A DNA stretch of 60,724 nucleotides from Streptomyces sp. G44 (GTDB lineage Bacteria > Actinomycetota > Actinomycetes > Streptomycetales > Streptomycetaceae), in the NCBI RefSeq assembly GCF_016905445.1, contig NZ_JAFEXF010000020.1:1-60724 (forward strand), read 5' to 3'. The translations under genes were made by a program, and so were the position numbers. The notes beneath the pieces are model-generated. The model saw only the letters and a list, made by a program, of their open reading frames with translations, was not told the DNA's origin and searched no databases. This document shows, one piece after another, positions 32,706 through 42,520 of this stretch (positions are counted from its first letter, which is position 1; each line of letters starts with the position of its first letter).

Positions 32706-33950
32706 CTAGACCTGCGGCCGCAGGCGGGCCGCGTCGGCCGCCGTGGGTCCTTCCGCGGCGCCGGAGAGCAGCGCGCTGCCCTTGCGCCATGTCTTCCAGC
32801 TCATGTTCCAGTCGCCGAGGCCGTTGCCGAACGTCGGCATGTCCTCGCCGGCGCTGTTGACCACCTTCACCAGGTCGCCCTGCCGCACGGTCTCGTAGAA
32901 CCAGGCGGCGTTCCCCGTGCTCATGCCGGTGCAGCCGTGGCTGGTGTTGGCGTAGCCCTGCGAACCGACCGACCAGGGCGCGGCGTGCACGTACTCACCG
33001 GAGTCGGTGACCCGCGTCGCGTAGTAGACCTGCTTGTCGTAGAAGTCCGAGGCGCCGATGCTGGCACTGGTCATGCGTACGGAGTACTCCTTGCCGAGCA
33101 CGACCTTGACGCCGTTGCGGGTGGAGTAGCCGGGTTTGCCCGTGGTCACCGGGATCGAGTTGATCTCCTCGCCGTTGCGGTAGACCGTCATCCAGTGGGA
33201 GGCGGCGTCCGTCACCGCCTCGATCCGGTCGCCGGTGGTGAACTTCAGCGGCTTGGTCCCGGCGCCCCACAGCCGGTCGCCGACCTTGATGCCCTCCAGG
33301 TTGCTGGAGACGTGGATCGTGGCGTGGGTGGGCCAGTACTCCTTGGGGCGGTAGTGCAGCGTCTCGCTGTCCACCCAGTGCCAGGCGCCCTCGACGGCGG
33401 GCACCGACCGCACCTTCAGGGAGCGCTCGACGGTCGCCCTCGCCTCCTTGCCCTTCACCGGGGCGCTGAGCGAGGCCGTGACGGGCTGTCCGACGCCGTA
33501 CTTGCCCGCCTCGGGACCGAAGGTGACCTTCAGCCGCTTCTTCTTCCCGGGGGCGCCGGTGTCGAAGGCCAGGACCTTGCGGCCCGGTGACCCCTCGTCG
33601 TCCTCGGTGCTCACCCGCACCGTGTAGTGGGCGCCGGCCGCCAGTGGCGCGGTGCTGTGCCAGCGGGAGCCGTCGGCGGAGAGCTCGCCCGCCACGTACC
33701 GCCCCACCGCGTCCGTCGCCGTCACGTCGGTGATGCGCGCGTCGTCACCCTGGGCGGTGACTTCCAGGGGCTTGTCCGGATCCGCCTTCTCGCTGCCCAC
33801 GGGGCCGTTGAAGGCGACGTGGCCGGCCGCGTCGTACGGCTTCGCCGAGAGCGGGTGGCCGTCGGAGCCGCACGCCGTGGCGCCCGCGCCGAGGGCGGCC
33901 ACCAGCGTCGTACAGCTCAGTACCGTGCGGATTCGCGGTGAGTGGCTCAT
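32706..33950 (-). CDS. Lipoprotein L,D-transpeptidase (YkuD domain, Ig-like repeats)
   Basis: This 414-residue secreted enzyme forms 3-3 cross-links in peptidoglycan. The lipobox region is ALGAGATACGS. Two Ig-like domains cover about 40-260, as in mycobacterial Ldt proteins. The YkuD catalytic motif is visible as HAAPWSVG, then SHGCTGMSTGNA with the nucleophilic Cys. The ATG at 33950 is followed by a normal signal sequence; codons upstream of it are not. It lies between the two respiratory operons, and the terminator of ctaCDF lies just upstream. Confidence 0.93.
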   Translation of the reverse strand: MSHSPRIRTVLSCTTLVAALGAGATACGSDGHPLSAKPYDAAGHVAFNGPVGSEKADPDKPLEVTAQGDDARITDVTATDAVGRYVAGELSADGSRWHSTAPLAAGAHYTVRVSTEDDEGSPGRKVLAFDTGAPGKKKRLKVTFGPEAGKYGVGQPVTASLSAPVKGKEARATVERSLKVRSVPAVEGAWHWVDSETLHYRPKEYWPTHATIHVSSNLEGIKVGDRLWGAGTKPLKFTTGDRIEAVTDAASHWMTVYRNGEEINSIPVTTGKPGYSTRNGVKVVLGKEYSVRMTSASIGASDFYDKQVYYATRVTDSGEYVHAAPWSVGSQGYANTSHGCTGMSTGNAAWFYETVRQGDLVKVVNSAGEDMPTFGNGLGDWNMSWKTWRKGSALLSGAAEGPTAADAARLRPQV

Positions 33951-34020
33951 GAATTCACGGTAGGGACGTTCATCCCGTCCGGCGCGGTGAGTGACCCGTC
34001 CGGGTGTCAAGCGCGACACG

Positions 34021-34064
34021 CCGAGGGGCCCGGACTCTCCTGACGGAGTGTCCGGGCCCCTCGG
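34021..34064 (-). terminator. Terminator of the ctaCDF operon
   Basis: Perfect 15-bp arms CCGAGGGGCCCGGAC and GTCCGGGCCCCTCGG are followed inward by further pairing. It lies 21 bp downstream of the ctaF stop. Confidence 0.85.
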
Positions 34065-34084
34065 TGCGGCTTCGAACTACTGAC

Positions 34085-34483
34085 TCACTGGGTCTGGTTC
34101 TCGCCGCGGTAGTACTCGAAGACCCAGCCCCACAGACCGATGAGCAGCAGGGGGGCGGAGAAGTACAGCAGCCACCAGCCGATGGCGATGCTCATGAAGG
34201 CGAGCGCGCCACCGACGGCCAGCGAGAGCGGCTGCCAGCTGTGCGGGCTGAAGAAGCCCACCTCACCGGCCTCGTCCGCGACGTCGGCCTCCTTGTCGTC
34301 CTGTGCGGAGGCGTCGACCCGCCGGGCCGTGAAGGCCAGGTAGTAGCCGATCATGATGCACAGACCGAAGGCCAGGAAGAGCGCCGTGGTACCGGCCGGC
34401 TCCTTCGACCACACGCCATAGACGATCGCCATGGCGAGGACGAAGACGCTCAGCCAGATGAACATCTTGCCCTGGATCTTCAC
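34085..34483 (-). CDS. ctaF: Cytochrome c oxidase subunit IV (actinobacterial type)
   Basis: This 132-residue protein has about four hydrophobic helices ([38 protein letters not shown]; two more near the end). It is the small subunit specific to actinobacterial aa3 oxidases. The GTG start overlaps the ctaD stop (GTGA), so it is the last gene of ctaC-ctaD-ctaF. Confidence 0.93.
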   Translation of the reverse strand: MKIQGKMFIWLSVFVLAMAIVYGVWSKEPAGTTALFLAFGLCIMIGYYLAFTARRVDASAQDDKEADVADEAGEVGFFSPHSWQPLSLAVGGALAFMSIAIGWWLLYFSAPLLLIGLWGWVFEYYRGENQTQ

Positions 34484-36222
34484 TTCGCGGCCTCCTTGTC
34501 GCCGCCGAACAGCGCGGTGTCCTTCTGCCCGTCGTTCTCGAGCTGGCCGAGGGCGGCGATGTCCGGGTGGTGCAGGTCGAAGGCCGGCGATTCACTGCGG
34601 ATGCGCGGCAGCGTGAGGAAGTTGTGCCGCGGCGGCGGGCAGGACGTCGCCCACTCCAGCGAACGGCCGTAGCCCCACGGGTCGTCGACCTCGATCTTCT
34701 TGCCGTACTTGGCCGTCTTCCAGATGTTGTAGAAGAACGGCAGGATCGACAGGCCGAGCAGGAACGAGCTGATGGTCGAGATCGTGTTCAGCGCGGTGAA
34801 GCCGTCGGCGTCGAGGTAGTCCGCGTAACGACGCGGCATGCCCTCGGCGCCCAGCCAGTGCTGGACCAGGAACGTGCCGTGGAAGCCCACGAACAGCGTC
34901 CAGAAGGTGATCTTGCCCAGGCGCTCGTCCAGCATCTTGCCGGTGAACTTCGGCCACCAGAAGTGGAAGCCGGAGAACATCGCGAAGACGACGGTGCCGA
35001 AGACCACGTAGTGGAAGTGCGCCACCACGAAGTACGAGTCCGAGACGTGGAAGTCCATCGGCGGCGAGGCCAGGATGACGCCGGTCAGACCACCGAAGGT
35101 GAAGGTGATCAGGAAGCCGACCGCCCAGAGCATCGGGGTCTCGAAACTCAAGGACCCCTTCCACATCGTGCCGATCCAGTTGAAGAACTTCACGCCTGTC
35201 GGTACGGCGATCAGGAACGTCATGAAGGAGAAGAACGGCAGTAGTACGCCGCCTGTGACGTACATGTGGTGCGCCCACACCGTCACGGACAGACCCGCGA
35301 TGGCGATGGTCGCGCCGATCAGACCCATGTAGCCGAACATCGGCTTGCGGGAGAAGACCGGGATGACCTCGGAGATGATGCCGAAGAACGGCAGCGCGAT
35401 GATGTACACCTCTGGGTGGCCGAAGAACCAGAAGAGGTGTTGCCACAGCAGGGCGCCGCCGTTGGCCGCGTCGAAGATGTGGGCACCGAACTTGCGGTCC
35501 GCCTCCAGGGCGAACAGCGCGGCGGCCAGGACCGGGAAGGCCAGCAGCACGAGGACGGCCGTCAGCAGCACGTTCCAGGTGAAGATCGGCATGCGGAACA
35601 TGGTCATGCCGGGCGCGCGCATGCAGATGATCGTGGTGATGAAGTTGACCGAGCCGAGGATCGTGCCGAAGCCGGAGAAGGCCAGACCCATGATCCACAT
35701 GTCGCCGCCGATGCCCGGCGAGTGCACGGCGTCCGAGAGCGGCGCGTACGCGAACCAGCCGAAGTCGGCCGCGCCGTTCGGCGTGAGGAAACCGCCGACC
35801 GCGATGAGCGAGCCGAACAGGTAGAGCCAGTAGGCGAACATGTTCAGCCGCGGGAAGGCGACATCGGGCGCGCCGATTTGCAGCGGCATGATCCAGTTCG
35901 CGAAACCGGCGAACAGCGGCGTCGCGAACATCAGCAGCATGATCGTGCCGTGCATCGTGAACGCCTGGTTGAACTGCTCGTTCGACATGAGCTGCGTGCC
36001 CGGGCGGGCGAGTTCGGCGCGCATGAAGAGCGCCATCACTCCGCCGATGCAGAAGAACGCGAACGACGTGACCAGATAGAGCGTGCCGATCGTCTTGTGG
36101 TCAGTGGTGGTCATCCACTTGACGACGAGGTTACCCGGCTGCTTGCGCCTGACCGGCAGCTCGTTCTCGTACGAGTCTGTTGGTGCTGCCGCGGCACCCT
36201 GGGGTTCGTTGAGGATGCTCAC
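34480..36222 (-). CDS. ctaD: Cytochrome c oxidase subunit I
   Basis: This 580-residue core of the aa3 terminal oxidase reduces O2 to water and pumps protons. Heme a ligands lie in [14 protein letters not shown] and VVAHFHYV. CuB ligands are in HPEVYII (with the cross-linked Tyr) and WAHHMYV. Roughly twelve helices are present. The GTG at 36222 overlaps the ctaC stop (GTGA); codons farther upstream lie within ctaC and are not used. A charged C-terminal tail ends in KEAAK. Confidence 0.96.
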   Translation of the reverse strand: MSILNEPQGAAAAPTDSYENELPVRRKQPGNLVVKWMTTTDHKTIGTLYLVTSFAFFCIGGVMALFMRAELARPGTQLMSNEQFNQAFTMHGTIMLLMFATPLFAGFANWIMPLQIGAPDVAFPRLNMFAYWLYLFGSLIAVGGFLTPNGAADFGWFAYAPLSDAVHSPGIGGDMWIMGLAFSGFGTILGSVNFITTIICMRAPGMTMFRMPIFTWNVLLTAVLVLLAFPVLAAALFALEADRKFGAHIFDAANGGALLWQHLFWFFGHPEVYIIALPFFGIISEVIPVFSRKPMFGYMGLIGATIAIAGLSVTVWAHHMYVTGGVLLPFFSFMTFLIAVPTGVKFFNWIGTMWKGSLSFETPMLWAVGFLITFTFGGLTGVILASPPMDFHVSDSYFVVAHFHYVVFGTVVFAMFSGFHFWWPKFTGKMLDERLGKITFWTLFVGFHGTFLVQHWLGAEGMPRRYADYLDADGFTALNTISTISSFLLGLSILPFFYNIWKTAKYGKKIEVDDPWGYGRSLEWATSCPPPRHNFLTLPRIRSESPAFDLHHPDIAALGQLENDGQKDTALFGGDKEAAK

Positions 36223-37181
36223 AGGTTGTTCGTCTCCCGGTTCTTCTCGTGGGGCGTCTGCTCGATGCCGGCCGGGATGTAACCCTTCTGGTTCTTCTTC
36301 GCCAGGTCCTCGAGGTGCTGCTTGTAGCGCTCGGGAGAGACGACCTTGACGTTGAAGAGCATCCGGGAGTGGTCGACGCCGCAGAGCTCGGCGCACTTGC
36401 CCATGAAGGTGCCCTCCTTGTTGGGGGTCACCTCGAAGGCGTTGGTGTGGCCCGGGATGACGTCCTGCTTCATGAGGAACGGCACCACCCAGAAGGAGTG
36501 GATGACGTCACGCGAAGTCAGGACGAAGCGGACCTTCTCGCCCTTGGGCAGCCAGAGGGTCGGGCCCGGGTTGCCGTTCTGGGGGTTCCGGTCGCCGGGC
36601 ACGCCGACGTCGTAGACGCCGTTGGCCTTCGCCGGGAAGTCGTCGCGGAACTTGTCCGGGATGGCTTCCAGGTCCTTGGAGGTCCTGGCGTTGTCCTTGC
36701 CGGAGCCCGGGACGTTCTCGACGTAGTTGAAGCCCCAGCTCCACTGGTAGCCGACCACGTTGATCGTGTGGGCGGGCTTGTCGTCGAGCTCCAGGAGCTT
36801 CGACTCGTCACGTGCCGTGAAGTAGAAGAGCACGGAGACGATGATGAGGGGGACGACCGTGTACAGCGCCTCGATGGGCATGTTGTAACGGGTCTGAAGA
36901 GGGACTTCCACCTTGGTGCGGCTGCGCCGGTGGAAGATGACGCTCCACAGGATCAGGCCCCAGACCAGCACGCCCGTGGCGAGCGCTGCCGCCCACGAGC
37001 CCTGCCAGAGGGAGAGAATCCGCGGAGCCTCTTCCGTTACCGGGGTGGGCATTCCAAGGCGGGGGAAATCCTTGTATGTGCAACCGGTGGCGGTCGCCAG
37101 GATCAGGCCCGCAGTCAGCACCTGCGGCAGCTTCCGCCGCATCGGGCGCCGCGACGAGCGGTCGGAGCCGTTGGGACTCAC
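36219..37181 (-). CDS. ctaC: Cytochrome c oxidase subunit II
   Basis: This 320-residue lipoprotein subunit carries the CuA centre that receives electrons from QcrC. The lipobox is in [10 protein letters not shown]. Two membrane helices follow ([34 protein letters not shown]). The CuA site is HSFWVVPFL, then [12 protein letters not shown]. The GTG start at 37181 is preceded by GGAAGG. It heads ctaCDF. Confidence 0.95.
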   Translation of the reverse strand: MSPNGSDRSSRRPMRRKLPQVLTAGLILATATGCTYKDFPRLGMPTPVTEEAPRILSLWQGSWAAALATGVLVWGLILWSVIFHRRSRTKVEVPLQTRYNMPIEALYTVVPLIIVSVLFYFTARDESKLLELDDKPAHTINVVGYQWSWGFNYVENVPGSGKDNARTSKDLEAIPDKFRDDFPAKANGVYDVGVPGDRNPQNGNPGPTLWLPKGEKVRFVLTSRDVIHSFWVVPFLMKQDVIPGHTNAFEVTPNKEGTFMGKCAELCGVDHSRMLFNVKVVSPERYKQHLEDLAKKNQKGYIPAGIEQTPHEKNRETNNL

Positions 37182-37520
37182 GTAGCGCCTTCCCGAGAGT
37201 CTCGCCCGCGCGGTCGGCTGCGGCCTTCACGCTGGTCGGTCGCCGCCCTGCGTCGGGCAGGGGTTTGGATGTTTATGCGGACCAAACCCTACTGGACGCA
37301 TTTTGGGGTCGCGCGGGGAGGGTGCCTAACGCGCCGCGGGTCACTCCGAAGGGTGGGGCGGGCGCCCCTCGCCGCTTTCTGACGGGGGGTCGGGGCGCCC
37401 AGGAACTCGGCGGAATCTATGCGTCCGCGGGTGCGGGTCGGTGAGGGCTGGGCACGCGGTTCCCCGCGCCCCTCGGCAGCGGCCCCTTCGGGGCGCTCCC
37501 GAGGGGACTAGCGTTGAGGC
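37182..37520. promoter_or_regulatory. Intergenic region between ctaC and the NifS-TusA gene
   Basis: This 339-bp divergent gap holds no gene. On the minus strand TAGGGT (37291-37286) is a good -10 hexamer about 100 bases before the ctaC start; its -35 is unclear. At 37455-37474 lies a variant copy of the interspersed repeat (CGGTTCCCCGCGCCCCT), followed by inverted GGCCCC/GGGGCG runs. Confidence 0.4.
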
Positions 37521-38900
37521 GTGCCCTACTTCGATGCCGCCTCCTCCGCTCCCCTTCATCCCGTCGCCCGGCAGGCCCTGCAAGCCTCGCTCGACGAGGG
37601 GTGGGCCGATCCCGCCCGGCTCTACCGGGAGGGGCGGCGGGCCCGGATGCTGCTGGACGCGGCGCGGGAGGCCGCCGCCGACGCCGTGGGGTGCCGGGCC
37701 GACGAGCTGGTGTTCACCTCGTCCGGTACGCGTGCCGTGCACACGGGGGTGGCGGGGGCCCTCTCCGGGCGGCGCCGCGCGGGACGCCACCTGATCGTGT
37801 CGGCGGTCGAACACTCGTCGGTGCTCCATTCGGCCGCGGCGCACGAGGCCGCGGGCGGGGAGGTCACCGAGGTGCCGGTGGACCGGGGCGGGGCCGTGGA
37901 CCCGCGGGCGTACGCCGCCGCGCTGCGCGGGGACACCGCGCTCGCCTGCTTGCAGTCCGCCAACCACGAGGTCGGCACCGAGCAGCCGGTGGCCGAGGTC
38001 GCGGCGGCCTGCCGGGCGGCCGGGGTGCCGCTCCTGGTGGACGCGGCGCAGTCGCTGGCCTGGGGCCCGGTCGGCGGGGACTGGTCGCTGCTGACCGGGA
38101 GCGCCCACAAATGGGGCGGGCCCGCGGGGGTCGGTCTGCTCGTCGTACGCAAGGGCGTGCGGTTCGCCGCGCAAGGTCCGGCCGACGAGCGGGAGTCGGG
38201 GCGCGCCGCCGGGTTCGAGAACATTCCGGCGGTCGTCGCGGCGGCGGCCTCGCTGCGGGCGGTGCGGGCGGAGGCCGCCGCGCAGGGGACCCGGCTGCGG
38301 GAGCTGACGGAGCGGATCAGGGCGCGGGTGCCCGCGCTGGTGCCGGACGTGGAGGTGGTGGGCGACCCGGTGCGGCGGCTTCCGCACCTCGTCACCTTCT
38401 CCTGTCTCTATGTCGACGGGGAAACCCTGCTGCATGAGCTGGACCGGGCGGGGTTCTCCGTCTCGTCCGGGTCGTCGTGCACCAGCTCGACACTGACCCC
38501 GAGCCACGTGCTCAAGGCGATGGGCGTGCTGAGCGAGGGCAACGTCCGCATCTCGCTGCCGCTCGGCACCGAGCCCGCCGAGGTGGAGCGGTTCCTGGAC
38601 GTGCTGCCCGGCGCCGTCGCCGGGGTGCGGGAGAAGCTGGGCGCCCCGGTCGCGGCGAAGGCCCGTACGGAAGGCGCGTCGCTCGTCGTCGACGCGCTGG
38701 GCAAGCGGTGCCCACTGCCCGTCATCGAGCTCGCGAAGGTCATCGGGGACGTCCCGGTCGGCGGGACGGTGACCGTGCTCGCGGACGACGAGGCGGCGCG
38801 GCTCGACATCCCCGCGTGGTGCGAGATGCGCGGGCAGGAGTACGTGGGTGAGCGGCCGGCGGACCGGGGCAGCGCGTACGAGGTCCGCCGGCTGTCGTGA
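37521..38900 (+). CDS. Cysteine desulfurase-TusA fusion protein
   Basis: This 459-residue protein has two parts. Residues 1-375 are a NifS-type PLP enzyme with the cofactor Lys197 in GSAHKWGG, histidine-bearing AVEHSSVLH and the persulfide Cys320 in SSGSSCTSS. Residues about 388-459 are a TusA/SirA sulfur carrier with the defining CPLP motif (Cys397). The fusion could pass sulfur from cysteine straight to its own carrier for tRNA thiolation or cofactor synthesis. The GTG start at 37521 has only a weak ribosome site. It is convergent with the kinase gene, one base apart. Confidence 0.92.
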   Translation: MPYFDAASSAPLHPVARQALQASLDEGWADPARLYREGRRARMLLDAAREAAADAVGCRADELVFTSSGTRAVHTGVAGALSGRRRAGRHLIVSAVEHSSVLHSAAAHEAAGGEVTEVPVDRGGAVDPRAYAAALRGDTALACLQSANHEVGTEQPVAEVAAACRAAGVPLLVDAAQSLAWGPVGGDWSLLTGSAHKWGGPAGVGLLVVRKGVRFAAQGPADERESGRAAGFENIPAVVAAAASLRAVRAEAAAQGTRLRELTERIRARVPALVPDVEVVGDPVRRLPHLVTFSCLYVDGETLLHELDRAGFSVSSGSSCTSSTLTPSHVLKAMGVLSEGNVRISLPLGTEPAEVERFLDVLPGAVAGVREKLGAPVAAKARTEGASLVVDALGKRCPLPVIELAKVIGDVPVGGTVTVLADDEAARLDIPAWCEMRGQEYVGERPADRGSAYEVRRLS

Positions 38901-39875
38901 TCAGGCGAGGTGCGCGCGGACCTCGGTGGCGGCCTCGTGGCCGTACGCCTTGGTGAAGCGGTCCATGAAGTCGCTGCGGCGCAGCTCGTACTCCTGGGTG
39001 CCGACGGTTTCGATGACCAGGGTGGCGAGCATGCAGCCCACCTGCGCGGCGCGCTCGTGGGAGACGCCCCAGGCCAGTCCCGACAGGAAGCCCGCGCGGA
39101 ACGCGTCGCCCACGCCGGTCGGCTCGACCTTGGCCTCCTCGTCCGGGACGCCGACCTCGATCGGGTCCTGTCCGGCCGCCTCGATGCGTACGCCGGCCGG
39201 GCCGAGGGTCGTCACGCGGTGGCCGACGCGGGAGAGGATCTCGGCGTCGCTCCAGCCGGTCTTGGACTCGATGAGCCCCTTCTCGTACTCGTTGGAGAAG
39301 AGGTAGGTGGCGCCGTCCAGGAGGGTGCGGATCTCCTCGCCCTCCATGCGGGCGATCTGCTGCGAGAAGTCCGCGGCGAAGGGGATCCGGCGGGTGCGGC
39401 ACTCCTCGGTGTGCCGGAGCATCGCCTCGGGGTCGTCGGCGCCGATCAGGACGAGGTCGAGGCCGCCCACACGGTCGGCGACCGTCTTCAGCTCGATGAG
39501 GCGGGCCTCGCTCATCGCGCCCGTGTAGAAGGAGCCGATCTGGTTGTGGTCGGCGTCCGTGGTGCAGACGAAGCGGGCGGTGTGCAGCGTCTCGGAGATG
39601 CGGACCGAGGAGGTGTCCACGCCGTGCCGGTCGAGCCAGGCGCGGTACTCGTCGAAGTCGGCACCCGCGGCGCCGACCAGGATCGGCCGGGTGCCCAGCT
39701 GCCCCATGCCGAAGGTGATGTTGGCGGCCACGCCTCCCCTGCGGACGTCGAGGTTGTCGACCAGGAAGGAGAGCGAGACCGTGTGCAGCTGATCGGCGAC
39801 CAGCTGGTCGGCGAAGCGGCCGGGGAAGGTCATCAGGTGGTCGGTGGCGATGGAGCCGGTGACTGCGATACGCAC
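38901..39875 (-). CDS. PfkB-family carbohydrate/nucleoside kinase (adenosine kinase-like)
   Basis: This 324-residue ribokinase-fold enzyme has the N-terminal GGVAANITFGMGQLG motif and the C-terminal PTGVGDAFRAGFLSGLAWG, with catalytic Asp in the GVGDAF anion hole. FVCTTDADHNQIGSFYTGAM in the lid and the spacing resemble adenosine kinases of actinobacteria. The GTG at 39875 follows AGGAG. The substrate could be adenosine, ribose or another sugar. Confidence 0.88.
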   Translation of the reverse strand: MRIAVTGSIATDHLMTFPGRFADQLVADQLHTVSLSFLVDNLDVRRGGVAANITFGMGQLGTRPILVGAAGADFDEYRAWLDRHGVDTSSVRISETLHTARFVCTTDADHNQIGSFYTGAMSEARLIELKTVADRVGGLDLVLIGADDPEAMLRHTEECRTRRIPFAADFSQQIARMEGEEIRTLLDGATYLFSNEYEKGLIESKTGWSDAEILSRVGHRVTTLGPAGVRIEAAGQDPIEVGVPDEEAKVEPTGVGDAFRAGFLSGLAWGVSHERAAQVGCMLATLVIETVGTQEYELRRSDFMDRFTKAYGHEAATEVRAHLA

Positions 39876-40010
39876 GGCTGAATGCTCCTGGGGCGGAGAG
39901 GAGTGGGGTTGACGCTTCACGCTACCGGGTCGGACCACCCTCCCTGAAGGGCTAAAACTACCCGATAGTAGGTCTTTTTTGGTGAGCGGCCCGATGCGTA
40001 CGGTGCGGTT

Positions 40011-40238
40011 ATGACCGTTGTCTCGAAGGATGTCGTCAGGAAGCGTGCCCACCGGTTTGCCCCGGAGGCCCCCGAGAGCATGGAGACGTTGCGCGGCGAC
40101 TGCGCCCGCATGGCCCGCCACTGGGTGGTGCCCGCCGCGGCCGTCGCCGCCCCGGTGCCGCCGTCGCTGATCCACGGCGTCACCGTGCCGCCCGCCTCCG
40201 CTCGGCTCCTCGACGGAATGTCCGAGTACGGCGACTGA
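40011..40238 (+). CDS. Small hypothetical protein
   Basis: This 75-residue frame has the strong third-position G/C bias of a real Streptomyces gene. It is basic at the N-terminus and has an Ala/Pro/Val-rich middle (VVPAAAVAAPVPPS). No motif is recognised. TACGGT lies six bases before the ATG and no ribosome site is seen, so a leaderless transcript is possible. A hairpin lies about 100 bp after the stop. Confidence 0.6.
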   Translation: MTVVSKDVVRKRAHRFAPEAPESMETLRGDCARMARHWVVPAAAVAAPVPPSLIHGVTVPPASARLLDGMSEYGD

Positions 40239-40338
40239 GGAGGTCCACCCCGGGGTCGCGCGCACGCCGGGGAACCGTCCGCTCCCCCGCCGCGTCCCAT
40301 CGCTGTCCCCCGTCACGGGGAACACGTACGACGTAGCC

Positions 40339-40360
40339 CGAAGCCCGCCCGTGGGCTTCG
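40339..40360 (+). terminator. Hairpin before the next gene
   Basis: CGAAGCCC and GGGCTTCG arms form an 8-bp stem with a six-base loop. It could end the small-gene transcript. The next gene starts 33 bases later. Confidence 0.5.
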
Positions 40361-40392
40361 AGGGACAGCAGCGCAGTCGAAGGAGCGATGCG

Positions 40393-41880
40393 GTGAGCAC
40401 CGAGCGATCCGTTCATGAGGCGGCCGAGCCGCGGCGAAGGCGTGCACGCCTCGCCGTCGCCGCGGCCGTGGCCACCGTGCTGGTGATCGGCGGCGGTGGC
40501 GCGTACTTCGTGACGGCCGCGTCCGGCGACGGTGGCGGCGGCCGGAGCGGCGACGGCGTCCCGGCGGGGGACGGCGGCTCCCCGCCGCCGCTCGCGCTGG
40601 ACGGCTATACGGGTGACGGCGGCCGGACGGACGGCGGTGGCGGCACCGCCGGCATCGCGCCCGGTGAGCCCGACCCGAGCGGCGCCACGTACAAGGCGAC
40701 CGGCAAGCTGCCCGAGGGGCCGAAGGCGGCCTCCGTCTATCACGCGCGCGGCGAGGTCACCCGGGGCGAGGTGAGCAGGCTGGCCAAGGCGCTCGGCCTG
40801 TCCGGCACGCCGACGGCGCGGGACGGCGTCTGGCGGGTGGAGCAGGACAGGGACGGCTCGGGCCCCTCGCTCCAGGTGAACAAGCAGGCGCCCGGCACCT
40901 GGACGTACGCCCGGCACGGCGTGGGCGGTACGGACAACTGCCCCAAGGGCAAGCCCTGTTCGAGCGGCTCCACGGCGCCCGACGGGGAGTTGGGCGACGC
41001 CGTCGGGGAGAAGGCCGCCAAGGCCGCCGCGGCGCCGGTCCTCAAGGCGCTCGGCCAGGACGACGCGAAGCTGGACGCCCGGCAACTCATGGGCGCCGTA
41101 CGGGTGGTGAACGCCGACCCGAAGGTGGACGGCCTGCCGACCTACGGCTGGTCGACCGGCATCCAGGTCGGCTCGGACGGCCATGTGGTGGGCGGCGGCG
41201 GCCAGTTGAAGGCGCCGGAGAAGGGGGCCCGCTATCCCGTGCTCGGCGCCCAGGAGACCCTGGACCGGCTGAACTCCCCCGGCGGTGGCGGACGCGTCGG
41301 CATCGGCGGCTGCGCGACCCCCGTGCCGCACGCCGACGACAGCGCGAAGACGGAGGGCGGCGGCGCGAAGCAGGCGCCCTGCGCGCCCTCGTCCGCGCCC
41401 CCGAAGCCGAAGCCGGTGGCGGTCAGCGGCGCCGTCTTCGGGCTGGCGACGCACCACGTGGGCGGCAAGCAGACGCTGGTGCCGTCCTGGCTGTTCGAGG
41501 TGCGGCCGCAGGGCGCGCGGGCCCCCTTCACGGTGACGCATCCGGCGGTCGCGCCCGAGTACCTGAGGTCGCCCGGCGCTCCCGGCACCCCGGCACCCAC
41601 CGAGGAGCCGGGGGGCGACAAGCGCCCGGTGCGCGTCGAGTCCTACACCGCCGACGGAACGTCGTTGACCCTGCGCTTCTGGGGTGGCGTCTGCGCCAAG
41701 TACGCGGCGTCCGCGAGCGAGCAGGGCGACCGCGTGACCGTCACGGTCACGGAGACCACGCAGAAGGACCAGGTCTGCGTCATGGTCGCCAAGAAGCTCT
41801 CAAGGACCGTCACCCTGGACAAGCCGCTGGGCGAGCGCGAGGTCGTTGACGCCTCGGGTGAGACGGTGCGACGGAAGTAG
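40393..41880 (+). CDS. Membrane-anchored or secreted protein of unknown function
   Basis: This 495-residue protein has a basic N-terminus, one hydrophobic helix (LAVAAAVATVLVIGGGGAYFV, about 20-41) and a long Gly/Asp/Pro-rich extracellular part. Two predicted globular blocks contain repeated beta-like segments (LPTYGWSTGIQVGSDGHVVGGGGQL; LVPSWLFEVRP). Four or so scattered Cys residues could pair. The GTG start follows GAAGGAG. No family is recognised; a role as envelope lipoprotein-like sensor or matrix protein is only a guess. Confidence 0.85.
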   Translation: MSTERSVHEAAEPRRRRARLAVAAAVATVLVIGGGGAYFVTAASGDGGGGRSGDGVPAGDGGSPPPLALDGYTGDGGRTDGGGGTAGIAPGEPDPSGATYKATGKLPEGPKAASVYHARGEVTRGEVSRLAKALGLSGTPTARDGVWRVEQDRDGSGPSLQVNKQAPGTWTYARHGVGGTDNCPKGKPCSSGSTAPDGELGDAVGEKAAKAAAAPVLKALGQDDAKLDARQLMGAVRVVNADPKVDGLPTYGWSTGIQVGSDGHVVGGGGQLKAPEKGARYPVLGAQETLDRLNSPGGGGRVGIGGCATPVPHADDSAKTEGGGAKQAPCAPSSAPPKPKPVAVSGAVFGLATHHVGGKQTLVPSWLFEVRPQGARAPFTVTHPAVAPEYLRSPGAPGTPAPTEEPGGDKRPVRVESYTADGTSLTLRFWGGVCAKYAASASEQGDRVTVTVTETTQKDQVCVMVAKKLSRTVTLDKPLGEREVVDASGETVRRK

Positions 41881-41917
41881 CGGAGAAGGCGGAGAAGACA
41901 GGCGAACGGACAGGCAC

Positions 41918-41970
41918 ACGTACGAAGGCGGCGGCCCCCTGAAGCTCAGGGGGCCGCCGCCTTCGTACGT
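41918..41970. terminator. Perfect 25-bp bidirectional hairpin
   Basis: Arms run 41918-41942 and 41946-41970 (ACGTACGAAGGCGGCG... and its exact complement) with a three-base AGC loop. It lies between the stops of the unknown exported protein and erpA, so it can end both transcripts. Confidence 0.9.
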
Positions 41971-41984
41971 CTGTACCTACAGGC

Positions 41985-42341
41985 TCAGCTGAAGGAGTCG
42001 CCGCAGGCACAGGAGCCGGTGGCGTTCGGGTTGTCGATCGTGAAGCCCTGCTTCTCGATGGTGTCGACGAAGTCGATGGAGGCGCCGCCCAGGTAGGGAG
42101 CGCTCATCCGGTCGGTGACGACCTTCACACCATCGAAGTCCTTGACGACGTCGCCGTCGAGCGAGCGCTCGTCGAAGAACAGCTGGTAGCGCAGGCCCGA
42201 GCAGCCGCCGGGCTGGACGGCGACGCGCAGCGCCAGGTCGTCCCGGCCTTCCTGCTCCAGCAGGCCCTTCACCTTGGCCGCGGCGGCGTCCGACAGGAGG
42301 ATGCCGTCGCTCACGGTGGTGGTCTCGTCCGATACGGACAT
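41985..42341 (-). CDS. erpA: Iron-sulfur cluster insertion protein (ErpA/IscA, HesB family)
   Basis: This 118-residue A-type carrier delivers Fe-S clusters to apoproteins. The three conserved cysteines are Cys47 in GGCSGL and Cys111/Cys113 in GSCACGDSFS. GGGAGAG precedes the ATG. It is divergent from nadA, whose product needs a 4Fe-4S cluster, a sensible neighbour. A palindrome lies upstream. Confidence 0.95.
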   Translation of the reverse strand: MSVSDETTTVSDGILLSDAAAAKVKGLLEQEGRDDLALRVAVQPGGCSGLRYQLFFDERSLDGDVVKDFDGVKVVTDRMSAPYLGGASIDFVDTIEKQGFTIDNPNATGSCACGDSFS

Positions 42342-42375
42342 CTGCTTCTCTCCCGGGTTGTACGGAGACTGCTTG

Positions 42376-42395
42376 CCGACGGTTGCAACCGGCGG
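42376..42395. promoter_or_regulatory. Palindrome upstream of erpA
   Basis: The central 12-mer CGGTTGCAACCG is a perfect palindrome, flanked by CCG and CGG to give 20 bp with one mismatch pair. It lies 35-54 bases before the erpA ATG, where a regulator could block or recruit polymerase. Confidence 0.4.
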
Positions 42396-42520
42396 GGCCG
42401 CGGATTCATTCCGGGCCGAGCGCTTACGTCTTGCCTCTTACCCCTTCATGCTCGCACATGCCCCGCCCCGGAGCACCGGGCCCCGGAGCGGCGAATGCGT
42501 CACATCGACACTATGGCCAT

